DNA of 64,000 nt from Steinernema hermaphroditum (GCA_030435675.1 CM059624.1:11990769-12054768), one strand, 5' to 3'. Shown: positions 42,255 through 55,222, counted from the first letter of the stretch. Notes: a model not told the origin generated them from the sequence alone. Translations and numbers: made by a program.

Positions 42255-44063
42255 ATGGATTTTATCTGGGGCACCGAATGGTGCCTTATCCTCGCCCTCC
42301 TCGTCCATCTCATCATGACGCCTTTCACTAAAGTCGAGGAGAGCTTTAACGTCCAAGCGATCCACGACATTCTCTACACGCGCACAAATGTCACCATGGT
42401 AAGAGCTACTTCGTCCGCCTTCTTCTAAAACTGTCCTTCAGTATGATCACCATCAGTTCCCAGGAGTCGTCCCGCGCACCTTCGCAGGTCCTCTTGCCAT
42501 CAGCGCCGTCGTTTCCCCTCTCGTCCCCTTCTTCTACGCGGTCGATGCCCCCAAGTACTGGATGCTCTTCTGGAGTAGGTCAGACTCCCTGTTCTGTCTA
42601 AACACCTTCTACAGGCAGACTCGCTCTCGGGCTCGGCGTCCTACTCTCCTTCTGCAACTTCGCCCGCTGCGTCGGGGAACATCTCGGCCGCGATACTGCC
42701 AACTTCTTGAGACTCATCGTCGCCTCGCAGTTCCACTTCCTCTTCTACGCCTCCAGGCCTCTGCCCAACACTTTCGCCCTTATCGCCGTCCTATGGGTCT
42801 ACCAATTGTGGTTCGACGGAAATCTGAAGAAGGCCGTCTCCGTGGCAACGGTAGCCACATTCCTGTTCCGCTTCGAGCTGGTGCTCCTCTTCGGCCCCAT
42901 CTTCCTCGTCGAGATCTTGTGGAAGCGCATAGGACTCTTCTCCGCGATTGGACGCGGATTGGTCGCGTTGGCGGCTGTTTTGCGTGGGTTTTGCACACTT
43001 GCCTCCAGATCTTGATTGACCGAGGCTTCAGTGATTACGGTACCGATCGACTCGTTCTTCTGGGGACGCTGGGTGTGGCCCGAAGGCGAAGTAATCTGGT
43101 TCAACGTCGTCGAGAATCGGAGCCACGAGTACGGGGTATTGGAAAGATGAATAGAAACTAACTCTTAATGTGCGCTATCAGACCTCGCCCTACCACTACT
43201 ACTTCCTCAACGCCCTTCCTCGAGCTCTCGGCGCTTCTCTCCTTCTCGCCCCTCTCGGCCTTTTCGCGGACAGGCGCATCTGGAGAGTCGTGGCACCCGT
43301 GGTCGTCTTCCTCGGTCTCTACTCCTTCTTGCCCCACAAGGAACTCCGCTTCATCATCTACTCCTTCCCCATTCTGAACCTCCCGGCCGCTGCACTCTGT
43401 GCTCGATTGTAGGTTCCAAATTCCGGATCTTCTATAAAAAACGCCATTTAGATGGATCAACAGAGAAAAGTCTATCTTCCGGAAGTTGGTCGCCCTCGCG
43501 TTCTCTGCCCATCTTCTCATGAATCTCATCATGACTGGAGTGCTTCTCTACGCCAGCTCCCAGAACTATCCGGGAGGTGAAGCGCTCGGCTACCTCCAGC
43601 ACATGCACAGATTCCGCAAGAACAGTCCCATCGCGGTTCACATTGACGCCCAGGCCGCTCAAACGGGAATCAGTCGATTCGTGCAGGTCTACGATGCGTG
43701 GGAGTAAGTGTTTTTTCGAAAAGAAAGGTGCCTGTAGTCAAACGTTAAATGTGACCGTAGTCATCGCCTCCGATACTTCTGGGTCAGCTAGATCTCTGCT
43801 AAAACAACCCTCCCTTCAGGTACAACAAATCGGAAACACTGACGGACGAGGAGAAGCAGCGTTTCGACTACATCGTCGTCGGCACCGCCGCCGGCGAATC
43901 CGTCGAGGACCTCGTCCAGAGACGTTTCTCTTCATCCCACAAACTGCATTTCAAAGTGAACTCCTTCTCGAGCATCACCTACAAACGTTCCTCACAGTTC
44001 CCCTTCTTCTGGCCCGTGCTCCGCTTCAAGCACCGCATCGGCGTTCTCAAGAAGCTCGACTAG
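42255..44063 (+). CDS. ALG12: ALG12, dolichyl-P-Man alpha-1,6-mannosyltransferase
   Basis: Seven exons: 42255-42398, 42442-42574, 42615-42983, 43032-43135, 43182-43408, 43452-43703, 43820-44063; 490 aa (human 488). Multipass GT22 (GT-C) enzyme of the ER that adds the eighth mannose to the lipid-linked N-glycan precursor from the lumenal side. Visible family marks: [14 protein letters not shown] in the first lumenal loop, [36 protein letters not shown], and [26 protein letters not shown] acceptor ends one base before the ATG, so it is probably trans-spliced at the start. Intron 1-6 lengths are 36-116 bp. Intact. Confidence 0.95.
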
Positions 44064-44145
44064 CCGACTAAACGGGTGTTTTGTGTGATTTATCGAATTT
44101 GTTGTGAGAGGCGGCGCCGTCAAACGGTTGTCAGCGCCACGCGCA

Positions 44146-44151
44146 AATAAA
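44146..44151 (+). terminator. poly(A) signal AATAAA of ALG12
   Basis: AATAAA 83 nt past the ALG12 stop. Confidence 0.65.
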
Positions 44152-46700
44152 CCGTTCGATCATTCTGTCCACGAGGAGTGAAGGTCGGCCGAGGGACTGG
44201 AGAGGTGTGCAAATGACCCCTTTACTGTCGGCGCTGACGGAGGTGTTGACTCCGTGGGGCTTTGACAGTTCAGTCTCAATTACTGTAGCTTACGTTCTAT
44301 TGTTTGTTTATGGAAATGCTATCGAAAAGTTGCGCAACGTCTTTTTGGATTACTGTAGAATCTGGAGTAGTCAAAGTTTTAAAAGAATCGTTTAAGCCTA
44401 ATGTTCAGTGAACATTAACAGAAGATCACGTCAGTCCTACGATTTTTGACATCGCCCAAAACTGAGGCTGCGTATAACCAGTGTTACGGTAACCGACTTG
44501 TTTGTTTTTGTTGACCGAAAAGCTCATGGAAACTAATATTATTACACTTGAAACAAATACACTTAAAGTGAAATTGCCTTGCTTGCACTTAAGGGGCGAC
44601 CGCGATTTCGTTTAGGCAATTAAGTATCGAAAATTAGTTCATTTCATAAGTTCATAATCTATTTAATTTTTTTGCAGCTTCATTTCTTCTTCGCTGAAGC
44701 GGATTTCAAAGTAAAACGGATGTGGATGTAAATGTAACATTCTTTGATTCTTCTTATTGTTCACAAAAAAAAAGTTTTTCAAGAACACTTAAGGTGAAGA
44801 TCAATTTAATTACGCAGCTTGCACTTTAAGAGCGTCTGTGATTTCGTACTTTCAATGTACTTATCGCTTTAAATAGCTTTGAATGTGCAGATCGGAGAGT
44901 TGGTACGGAGAAGCGCCCACCATTCTGGTCCCGCTTAATATATGCCAAAAACGCATATTTAACACCGGTCTTCTTCTGGCTTCGACACAGGGAACGGTAG
45001 TCGAAGGCGGTAATCCCATTACGTTGCGTTGGATATTTGTGCAAATACAGAGTGGCCCAAAAGGAAGGGCGCCTAGACCGGTCGTTTTTTTCGTTTTCCG
45101 ACTGATCCCACACTTGAATGCTCACGAAAATGACATTGCAGGCTTCTCTCTCTATGCTTTTTTCGCTCAACACTGTAATTTTATCGTGATGCCACCGAAA
45201 TTAAAAGGTACTCTTATCATGAGGGCGGCTCTGGAAAGGGTCTTCGAGAGGTGTCTTCGAAAATGTGGGGCAAAAATTAGTATAGGAATATTTTGGAAGT
45301 GCGCGGAAGCTATAACTTATAACTTGCGCGGAAGCTTCTTTGATGGACCTACAGCATTTGTTTCCAACACATTGAATCCTTGTCTTGGAGATATATTCCA
45401 TGGCTCAGTATTCTGAGGTTGAATCATTGTACAACCGAGTCTTTGAACCGAGGAATATTTTGGATCTCTTTGTTTTATTTTGAACGCTTTCCACCGATAT
45501 CGTTCTGGGTGGAATCCTTTTTAGATATGTGGGGCGGAGCGTCTCTGATTTCGCACCTTCAAAGTATTTGGCGGCGGTGCGCAGACGGCTCAGAATTGCA
45601 GCGCTTGCGTGCGCGGGTGGAGTTCGGCGGTATTGATGGCCTTCTTAGCTAGATGTCTTTCGTGGATGCTGACAGAGGCCGAATAGTGATCGAAAATGTT
45701 CAGATCTATAAAGAACCCCTGAACGCTGTTTCAATTGATGATGTTCGTCGACGGATTTGTCAGTCTTATCTGCCAAACTCATAAGAATTGGTTAATTTCT
45801 CGATTACACAATATTTGCTTGGCTGTGCTTGTCGTCCTTCCTTTATTCTTCTGCAGGAGTGTCTGTGCTTTCGCACTTTCAATGCACTTATAACTTCAAA
45901 TAGCTTTGTCCTTTATGGATGCGCATTTCCCAAAGTGAACGGAGGAGCGCCTCACCATTCATTTGCCGTATTCAAATGTGAAAATACCATATTTGTCTGT
46001 CTGTCTGCGTTCCGCCACGGAAGAACTGTCTGGATTGCGGCTAGACACAACAATCGGATGCAACGAGTTCGCTGTCTAGGCTCTAGATAGAGACATTGAT
46101 AGTGAGAGGCATCTGCTGCAGAGACAGATGCTGTTTTTTTTATGTTTAGGTTTTTCCTTTCTTCATTGTTCTTCCATTTTTGTTGCGCAGAGATGCCTAT
46201 GAAAGCCTTGATAAGTTGATGAATTCTTACGAGTTCACACTCCTGGATTAAGTGTCATGTAGAGACACGTGTCACACCGTAGTCACTGCTTCTCATCTGA
46301 ATTCAGTAGAGAATCGCGATGATCTCCTCAGCGGGCAAATTCTCAGCAAATTTATGAAAACTCTTTAATTTAAAATTTTTACCTTCGTTGACTTACATCT
46401 GCACACATTTGTTGCTCGAATCCATTGAAGTGTTTACCGCAAAATATACGTATGTTCATACAGTACGTCATCGTTTAGCGATACTGTTTTCAGTCAGTGC
46501 CAATAACAAAGAGTGTTCCGCGAACAGGCAGGTATACTTTGATGATCGTCGACGTAAAGCAATACTGCTTTTATATTGCGAACTATTATAGATCCTTGTT
46601 CGTCAACGGAATTTTATAATTATTTTTATATAGTGAAGAAGATGTTAATGAGCCTGCGCAGTTGAAGATAAAATATACCCTAGTCTTTGATGTTTCTATA
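44152..46700. other. Repeat-rich intergenic DNA
   Basis: A degenerate unit (TTTAAGAGCGTCTGTGATTTCG, CACTTTCAATG, CACTTAT) occurs near 44821-44890 and 45853-45910 and more weakly at 44580 and 45540. Long plus (177 codons, 44883-45416) and minus frames overlap there without any domain; I treat them as repeat, not genes. Confidence 0.45.
45998..46137 (-). repeat. Inverted repeat arm, right of ALG12
   Basis: Reverse complement of 42063-42168 with extra bases (for example TGCATCCGATTGTTG). The two arms enclose 3.8 kb including the whole of ALG12. Confidence 0.7.
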
Positions 46701-47120
46701 GGGTGTCCCAAGAGTCCTGTAACGCATTTAAAATGTGTTGTTGAGCTGATTTTTTTAGTTATTTAAACACTTTATTCGTTTTTTTTTTCGGCCATTATTT
46801 TGTTTTATATTCACTGTTTCCCTGATTTGAATTTACCATGGTCTCCAATGAAAAGAGTTTCGCGGTCGTTTCGCATTTTAAAGAAGGGAGTTCAAACCGG
46901 ACATTAGGAAGATTCTGAATTTGGCCGACTTCGACTTAAACCCGCTGGACAATGTCATCGGACAGTGAAGTCTCGCGAGTTCGATGCACTTTCGTGGATA
47001 ATCTGAAGCGATCTCTGAAGTAGGCATGGGTCGGAATCAGCGACAAAGTGTTCGTGGCCACGACGAAGAATTTCAAGAAGCAACTTAAAGACTGTATTGG
47101 CGCTGAAGGTGGTCATTGAA
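46698..47120 (+). mobile_element. Mariner/Tc1-like transposon remnant, internally deleted
   Basis: A 5' end AGGGTGTCCCAAGAGTCCTG, then ATG 46840 with an N-terminal transposase-like start (MVSNEKSFAVVSHFKEG) that soon hits a stop. Then a C-terminal part with DLNPLDNVI, AWVGISDKVFVATTKNFKK and GAEGGH before TGA, typical of the family's end. The catalytic middle is missing and in-frame stops occur (for example before AWVGIS). Dead copy; no right terminal repeat found. Confidence 0.6.
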
Positions 47121-47838
47121 CAATATTTTCCGATATCCAGTAATAATGGGAAAGTTCACTCGTGTAGACCTATTTCTGTGTCAAGTTTCAACTCACATTC
47201 TGAGGCGAACACTTTGGAAGCGAATATTTGTCTTATTGACGCAAAAACCAACTTTATGTATTAAGTTGGTTTTGTATTTTATGCCGCCTCGGGCTACCGT
47301 GTCCTACGCCGAAGCGTTGATTGAGGAAGATAAACGGTGCATTTTGTCCAATCACAAAACCTAATTAATCTACGATTTCTACGGTCGGTCATGTTTTTCC
47401 TTTTCCTTTTGTTCAGATCATTTTTTCGACCCAAAAACACTACATGTACCCTCGAAAGTTAATCGACCACTCACTCCCAAATTCTCGATGTACGATCCAC
47501 GACCTCAAGGACTACTCCGCGAAAACAAACGCCTCCTTTGCGTGAACTGCCATGAATAGCGAAGTGACGACGTTCCCCTCGTGGCCATCCTCTGTTTGCA
47601 GAGGGCCACTTCCACCCTCTGTTTGGTCAAAAGGAGTTGCCGAGCGGTAAACAGTCGCCTCGTTCGCGCACTCCTAACAAACAGTTCCGCCGGTGGCCGC
47701 GCGCGAGGACATAATTGTCGTGTTGTGCGACCGTCGAGTGGATCCGTTTGGCGTCGGTTCCCAGACTCGGATTCCGATCCACGTTAATCCACCGTCGCCG
47801 CAGGGGATTGGGCACCGTGGCGAGGCACAAAATGGCGC

Positions 47839-48328
47839 CTATTTGTGGATTCCCAGCTTAGTTATTGTAATCTGGGGATGTTGCGTGCTCCGAACAGATT
47901 TTGGAGGGCTAAGTGACCCATATATAGCCATTTTCATTCCGGTAGATGACCCAGATATTCGCATCCATAGCTTCTTCCACGTCCTCTGGGAGACGAGTGA
48001 CGTGCAAAGTGTAGTCAGCGTTGCCATGTGACATTGAAAATTGATAAGTCCTTTCCGTCGCTTGGTTACTTTCCTTCGATACCAATTCCATTTCCCCTTT
48101 TATTTCTGTACATGACACACACCCGATTTGAAGCTATTGCTGTCATCAGAACCTGAGTGCTGCTATCACTGTTGTAAGGCGAGGGCTATCCTCTACTTCT
48201 TTGGTGCAAGAAACCCCTTTTTCACCTTTGCAACCTTTCAAGAAATGGGCTGAATGCACAACACTTGTGAATGCTGTGAACAGCGTGTTAGTCATTCGTT
48301 CTACGGCAACTTCGCCGTATGTGCTGTC
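47839..48328 (-). CDS. Partial gene, unknown protein (5' exons not found)
   Basis: Exons 48328-48170, 48133-47918 and 47871-47839 with introns of 36 bp (GTGATA...CAATAG) and 46 bp (GTCACT...CCCCAG). Together about 135 aa, starting in-frame at DSTYGEVAVERM and ending ITKLGIHK-stop. Contains several Cys (FLKGCKGEKGVSC, CVSCTEIKG) and a strand-rich end (NADYTLHVTRLP, ANIWVIYRNENGYIW). It looks secreted by its Cys pattern, but the signal exon is not visible. The region up to 48700 on minus should hold it; otherwise the gene is truncated. Confidence 0.5.
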
Positions 48329-49440
48329 CTTGGATAGCAAATTTGGGCTTTACATATACCTACAAACATCTGAACACCTTCAATTTAGTCAAATTTTTGA
48401 AACTCGTGCTTCCTAGTGTTACGTTTTGCTCAGTGCTACCGGTGTCTTTAGTGCTCGCAAATCACTTTTGGAGAACCTCCGAAAAGAACTCAACCATTTT
48501 TGGCACTGTTTCTGGATGATCGTTTTTGATGATCGCCACGTTCAATTCGGTAATGTTTCTGCTTCTCTCCAAATTGAGCCCATCATTGAGATTAAGAAGA
48601 TTTCACTGTCATATTTAATTGTGTGGCAAAAGGATTTTTCAACAGTCTTCACCAGATTCGTACGTTCCCTTTAATGATCTTTTTAAAAACGATATCCTGA
48701 TCAACGTTCGCTCTATTTTGAGCCAATCTGCTTCGACTCCTTAAAACCTGAAATTACCCCACCATAAGCCCATCGGGTTTTGTCAGGGGACATCCGTCAA
48801 CCTAGAGCGATGCTGTCGGTTTATGGAAGGACACCAAAGGCGCTGGGGGCGTTCAGGGGATGTTTTCAATTTTGTTTTTTCTATGCCTTGAATTCTTATT
48901 TTGCATGTAGGCGAACGGGATCGTAATATATCGATAGATTTTAGTATTTAACGGACAGCGTAACGCTGATTCCACGTCTAATGTTTGGATACAACTCAAT
49001 TTTTGTTCATTGGGTCTCAGACCTTCAAAATGGCTCATACTTATTATACTTACATCTCTCTTGATGAGTAGTTTCTGTATTTACCCTCCTCCCCATTCAC
49101 CTCTCCACAACAACCACTAATCGCACGCTCTGTCAGTTCGGATAAGTTTCATTCGATCAATCATAACCGCCTTTTGTAATCGCATATAGGTTGTTCTTTT
49201 TTGGACGTCCACACGTCCAAGTGGAAACTTTTAAATTTTTGGTCTCCGCTCGCACTCTTCATAGGATCCACCGAAAAAGCCCCCTTCACCCACTTTTCGG
49301 CACGTTTTCCAAAGTCGCCTTTCAATGTCAGCACCGAAGTAGGTTAAGTCCGTGGCGGTCAAGTTTTTCGCGATTGCGAGCGTTAAAAGGTGAATCGTTT
49401 ATTTGGAAGTGAGCACCTTTTTCACACTAACACCGGAATG
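48329..49440. other. Intergenic
   Basis: No supported gene; may contain the missing 5' exon(s) of the preceding gene. Confidence 0.4.
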
Positions 49441-49660
49441 GACGCAAAGACGACCCTTGGATTAAGTGAAAAAGGATCTTCTGCTAATCTTCTTTTGATC
49501 TTTGGTTTCTTTAGTTTACATTTATCCATCGCAATGTTATCGTTTATCTTCCCGAATCAAAAAAAGTCTTATAAGAGCAAAAAGGCACAGTGTCATCCTC
49601 TGGCTTCGGCCCAGGGCATCAAAGGCGAACTCAGCCAAAAACGAGCGCTCGTACGACTCA
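49441..49660 (+). pseudogene. Coding-like fragment broken by a palindrome
   Basis: From ATG 49438 a frame reads MDAKTTLGLSEKG, a hydrophobic stretch (LLLIFGFFSLHLSIAMLSFIF) and a basic end, running straight into the palindrome at 49661. Beyond the palindrome another coding-like exon (50213-50323) has an acceptor GTTTTTAG and reads NFLNLDLLERELLKFYKELP. They may be parts of one interrupted gene. Confidence 0.3.
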
Positions 49661-50144
49661 CAAGGGAACGGTCAATCATGCAACTCTAAGGTCGACGCGA
49701 GACTAGGGGAAAACGGTAGGCCTATGTGGGTGTATTAACAGTGCAAAATACTAGGTGCCCTAACGCGCTCTATGTCCGTCAAAAGAGGCGTTCTCACCAG
49801 CATAGCATCGCTTCTCACCGACGATTCCCAAATGACCCAGTGTATACTTAAACTCACAATTTTGTTTGGGTTGGAAAGTGTTCATACATACTACTTAAGG
49901 TAACCGTCTGACAAATCACAATCCGACTACCTGATGTTCGTTAAGTATACACTGGGTCACTTGGGAATCACCGGTGAGAAACGAATACGGCGTTGGTGAG
50001 AAAGCATATCATCGCATCTCTTTTGACGGGCATAGAGCGCGTGAGGGCACCTAGTATTTTGCACAGTTTATACACTCATCTAGGCCTACCGTTCGCCCCT
50101 AGTCTCGCGTCGATCTTAGAGTTGCATGATTGACCGTTCCCTTG
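49661..50144. mobile_element. Long palindromic (foldback) element, arms about 200 bp
   Basis: Left arm 49661-49860 starts CAAGGGAACGGTCAATCATG. The right arm ending at 50144 is its reverse complement at roughly 90% identity over ~200 bp, with a ~85-bp non-palindromic centre. Both arms include CGACGCGAGACTAGGGG, ACGGTAGGCCTA and GTGCAAAATACTAGGTGCCC. TCA flanks both ends. Shape of a foldback transposon or MITE; transcription would give a very long hairpin RNA. Confidence 0.75.
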
Positions 50145-51621
50145 TCAGTTCTTGCAGAGCCAATGGACGACCACACCGATCAGCTGATCCTATCCTATCA
50201 GTGGTTTTTAGAAGCCCATCCAATTTTTTAAATTTGGATTTACTGGAAAGAGAACTTTTAAAATTTTACAAGGAACTGCCTCAAGGTGCCACACACAGAT
50301 ATGGCGAAAATCTGGCACACTGACAGATCTTAGTGAGCCTGATATTCCCACGAAGTGTGAGTCGTTAGCGCTCTAAGCACGAGTGCTAAGGATCGGCTAC
50401 GAAAACTGGAGGTAACACGCCTAACGGCCTAGGGCCCCTTATAGCTAAGATTAGGCCAATGGCATATTGAGTCATCTCGCTGTCAGACTTTATTGACAAA
50501 TATCAGCTTGGAATTCCTGCTGGGTCTTGTCTTAGCAGTAACACTACGGTACCTCGAAATTTGAGTCATCGTCACGAATAATTCTGAACACCGTCGATGA
50601 ATGGAGCACTTCCGATCCAACCCTTGTCCTCGCACCCGGCAATTACCTCCCTCCTCCTTCATTGTCACCTTTCACACTTTCACAGTAGGTAGACGTGTAC
50701 GCCAATCAGCGTCAAATTGGCAAACTCGCGCTCCTCGCGGCGATTCGATTTCCGCTTCCCCGGACACTTCATTTGAATAATCGCCGCGATTGCGCGACAT
50801 CGTTCCATTTGGGTCAGTCGAGGTCGCGTCCGATGTTGCATTGTCGCCGCGTGGATGCACCCCTCGAGGAGCGATCCACGAAAGGCGCAACCTGTTAGGG
50901 GAGCACGGGGCGACCCGTTCTCGGAGAAGAGCGCCAATAACGAAGTGAGTGGCTGATTGGCGATTTCTTTGCGTTTTCTCTTTTCGGTCCTATCGACGAA
51001 CGATGTCCATCGCCGTTTTGGGAAAAGACGATAATTGGGAGAAAGTGGTGATCCTGCGCGTCGTCGTGTATGTTGACCGATGATTGATGTACTTAAGTGG
51101 TGAGTGTAGTACGCGCGGGAATCTGCTTAGTAAACACCCGAGATGCAACTTATAGAATGTACGGCTTTTGGCACTGTGCGCTTTGAGTGATCTTTTGTGA
51201 GATTTTTACGACTCAGTCAGTCACTTTAAAAGCTTTGGTCAATCAGGTTTGTCAAAGGTAGTTGACCGGTAAAATACACGGTGAAATTAACAAGCCTTTA
51301 CCGTTAAAAATGATCCTGAACTGTGCTTTCCTGTTCATTTTGGACCTGGTTTAGGCTCTACTTAAGGGCCTAAAGTCTTTTCATGATGCTAGTTGGGTAC
51401 GTTAGCTCCCAACAGTTATTGTTGATATACAGAACAGAGCTATTCACTAGTTGCAAAATTAAAGCAAACTTTTCTGTAAATATCTACCATGACTGACTTC
51501 GTCGATTATCGCTCTTTTTAGCGCGGTGAACGGATCCACCAATTGCGGTTTGTTCAGCTTTCACAGAGTGGATGCAGTGTTGAGCAGAACTCAATTTTCG
51601 GGTAAACAAAATGTTGCAGAT
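50145..51621. other. Intergenic
   Basis: Except for the coding-like exon at 50213-50323 nothing supported. 50640-51120 is GC-rich and promoter-like, without a clear downstream gene. Confidence 0.35.
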
Positions 51622-52893
51622 ATTGGGTTGGTAAGTTGAAAATGCACCATTTTAAAAATGAATCCTTATTGTTGAAAAAGGCACAGATTTCATAGGGTGT
51701 GTTTATCATTTAACTACTCAGCCTCAGAACACTTTCTGGCAAGAAGCCTGGTCACTCTACTACAGAACAGGGGAGGTTCCGGGTCGAAAAATTCCAATTT
51801 GCCCATTTCTGACCTGCTTGCAAACTTTGGCTCTTTTTACTCGCTGATGTTTCCGACGCTCTCGTATGAGCAGTCTTCAGATAGAGCTGTGGGAGTTCTA
51901 CATGCCCAATAAATATCCAAGTCCCAGCTGAAGACGAGCAACAGTTTTGAGAGCGATCAAAAATGTCTAACATTTCATGCTCCTGCTGGACTGCTGAAAT
52001 GTCGAAACCAGTTACTAGTTCTTGCCTTATCTTGAATAAGTGAAAGAGATTTTTCTAGATGTTAGCCGCAAACTATAGCTGAGAGATTGCTAGATCCCAC
52101 GAATACGTTTCATCCTCGTGTTTCTATAATATCGCATATAAGACAGTGCAGCATTACTTTGCAACCTGGTTTTGACCGCAGCACAATAGTTGACTTCTCT
52201 TCCTTATCCATACCCTCAAGTAGTTATAGGGATCATCTGGCTAGAACCCCCTTGAACTCAACAGTCATGAAAAATAAAGGAAAAGATTTTTACTTGGAAA
52301 TATAAATAAATGCAGGCGTCAATGAGTTGAGCTGGCGAATCAAGGGCTCGGAGAGTCATGAGAAATCGGAGTTCCCGATTTCCACTTGTAGCCAAAGGCA
52401 TCGGAGCATCAGCCACTATGGCTTTGAAGCATCTTAGCTGGCCGTCCATGTTGTCTGTATATCCCTCGCTCGAGTTTGTTAAATCAACAAAAAAGTTTAT
52501 CTACTTTCGGGTCAAGTGCTTTATGGGCAAATTTTTTATCTTCTCGGATTTTACTCTTGCTGTGACATTATAAGAAGAGGCTGGCGTGTGCGCTTGGAAG
52601 CTAAGCTCCTGTTGTAAGCGTACTTAAGACAGCACACCGCCTGTCAAATAAATAGTCCCTCGGAGAGGTTGTCGAAGGTTCGGTGTTTCGGATGCCCAGG
52701 TGGTGCTTCGCGGACCGTGAATATAAAAGGATTCAAAGAAAGCGGAGGGCATGCAGGTGGGGCATCGGAGCGTACCGACTGGAAAGTGAACCAATCGCCC
52801 ATACGAACGCACTAACCCACCTGATCCCAGGATTACTCAGTGCGAAAATAGACGCGAATCAAAAATGGTGCATTTTCAACTTACCAACCCAAT
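51622..52893. mobile_element. Candidate 1.27-kb element with 33-bp inverted ends
   Basis: ATTGGGTTGGTAAGTTGAAA, continuing AATGCACCATTTT, at 51622-51654 is exactly inverted at 52861-52893. The start is like mariner termini and the total size like a full mariner, but I see no transposase motif inside on either strand. Non-autonomous or strongly decayed. Confidence 0.55.
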
Positions 52894-55222
52894 AGGATTC
52901 TCATGAAGCCAGTTGACATATGACAGCTGCATTGATCGGACAGACTTTTGTTTTTTTTTGTGACTCTTCTGTGACTTTGCACTTCTTAGATTTTTTTTTT
53001 GTAATTTTTGACTGCGAAAAAATAGTTGGTTTAGCGGCTTGCTTAGTTGCTATGTTAAAAGCACAAAAAATAAAAAAATGAAAATGTATTTGAACTTGTG
53101 CTGCCACAAGCTCTCTGGTTTGAACGATAATTTTTGGATGGACTGCATTAGGTTATTCAGATGTAAATATTCTTAAATATTTAATTTATTTAATTACACC
53201 CTTTTCAGTTAATAGCTTCTTAGCTTTAAAATTTAGACTACAGCGGCGAATGTGTTTATCTTTTGAAAGAGTGATAAATGTTCGACAAAATGATATACAG
53301 TACATGGTACAATCAATCAAACTACAATAATAATGATGAGGCAAAGCGTTCTGGAACTTTTGGGGCAACCTAATATTGCTTTTTCCAGGTCTTAAGAACC
53401 TCTTACGTTAACGTAATAATTATGATGCTAGTTTTATTTATAGACAGATATGAGCTGTGCTGACATTTTCACTTTCTGACCAATTATAAAGGTTAATTTT
53501 GTGATATAAACCCAAGAACATTTTAAGCCACCCGTTGATTTTCCAAATTCTTCAGTGTTGTTCACTGTTTGTGGAGTAAATTCTGCACCGACTGAACTTC
53601 AAAGATCACTTTTTCGCGTAACCCCATCGACCCAATCCTAATCGTCCCGCGTAATTCGTGCAATAAACTCCATCCTCTCCCGGGCGCGCTTCCATAAAAT
53701 CGTCCTCCGCGCGTCTTCTTGACATCCCGTCGCGCTTATCTCGATCTCGACTCCAGCTCGCGCGCTCATCGCCTAACAGATTCGCGCTGATTCGATCGGC
53801 GCTCGACAGCGGGTGTCATTGCCACCCAACGTCAGCATATTTGTTTTGTATTAGGCGTGCGGACCGCTTCCTCCTCCTTCGCGCTCTCAACGCAGCAATG
53901 ACGGAGGTGACGTGAGGGGAGTTTTTGTCCTCCTCCACTGTATGGTCCCTTGTGCGAGGCGTGGGATTTTACGCGTATGCGGGTTTATGGGTTATCCGAC
54001 GGATTTTTTAGTGGAGTCCCCTTCTATGGGAGGTCAGTGGTTTGGGGAGGGGGTTTCCAAGTTCAGCTCTTCAGTCTATGAGCCGTAACGGCGCCTTATC
54101 CATGTGGTGGTCTTTATACTGAAATTTTGTTTGCAATGTGCTTCTGTTCGATCCGACTCGGTTCGGTTTGGGTTCGTATGCCATCCCTACCATTAAGGAC
54201 AACAGATATATTACCACACGCATCGGCTAGAGCATATATTGATAAAATAAACGGGGTTACTAAGTCCTTATTTGATTACTCTGCTGATATAATCTTGAAG
54301 ATGCGGAAAGGCGCTAACAAACGTCCTTGATCTATCGATTTCGCAAAAAAAAGTTTACTTTCCCTTTAGAGGACGTGTTCGCTTGTATACAATCCGCTGA
54401 AGTTGTCGTACTTCTTGCTAGGCTGATGCGTCATCGGCAAATTGCCCTAAACCAGTTAAACTGCACCACAGGGGGCCAGCGCAATCCTTCCGCGATTAAT
54501 TTTTTAAGCCAATCCAATTACGAAGGCTTTGAGTTTTTTTCGAGCTTCTCGTATTCATTGCCTCTCTCTCAAGAGATCGCATAACCTGAAATGCAAGTGT
54601 TTAGATTGGATTCTCGGTGGGGGAGCCTAATCTCCGTTCCACTTATGGTTCTGTAATTCGATCTTATCAAAAGGAAATGTATGCATTTGGGTCAGTGGAG
54701 GGGAGCAACCGTTTGCAAGTCGGGGGATCACTGTCTTGTGAGTGAGCTGATTCGTGGTTGGGATAGCGGGCACCAATAGCCCTGAGGGCAGCAAGATTGG
54801 CGCTCATAAAGTCGTTTTTATTTCGGTCTAACCTTGTAGAGAATTGGTGATCTACCGATCTCGAAGACATAGTGGCACGAACCGGTCGTTTTTAGTCTGT
54901 CTGTGTGGCTCATTGTGGACGTGACTGATTAGTAATCGGAGGTGGTCGATTCGACGCCGGCCAGGGTCACTGTTTTGTCTAATATCGGAAACCGATCCTG
55001 AAACAACTTGCATAATGTTGCTTCAAACTTGTCTTCTTTTTTTTGCCTTACACCTCCCACCACCCACTTCACTCATTTTTTCTGTCTTTAAGTCATCGCT
55101 TGAGTTCTCTTCTGTTGCTTTGTGGTTACACTCCATACAGCACAAACCAGTTCTAGCAAATAACGGCTAGTAATGGTCGTTTCGCTTTGTTTATTTTCTG
55201 TCATCCACACAAAGAAGAATTT
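52894..55222. other. Intergenic, AT-rich then GC-rich
   Basis: AT-rich to 53500, then a C/T- and CG-rich stretch (53600-53900) that looks like an isolated promoter, with no gene I can attach. A tRNA-like fragment near 54910-54980 fails stem pairing. Confidence 0.4.

Noticed and set aside
44883..45416. 177-codon plus-strand frame
   Set aside because: Overlaps a degenerate local repeat, a long frame also exists on minus, and no domain or splice signals are seen.
54905..54985. tRNA-Thr-like sequence on plus
   Set aside because: Anticodon-arm pairing is partial, the T arm is imperfect and the acceptor stem does not form.
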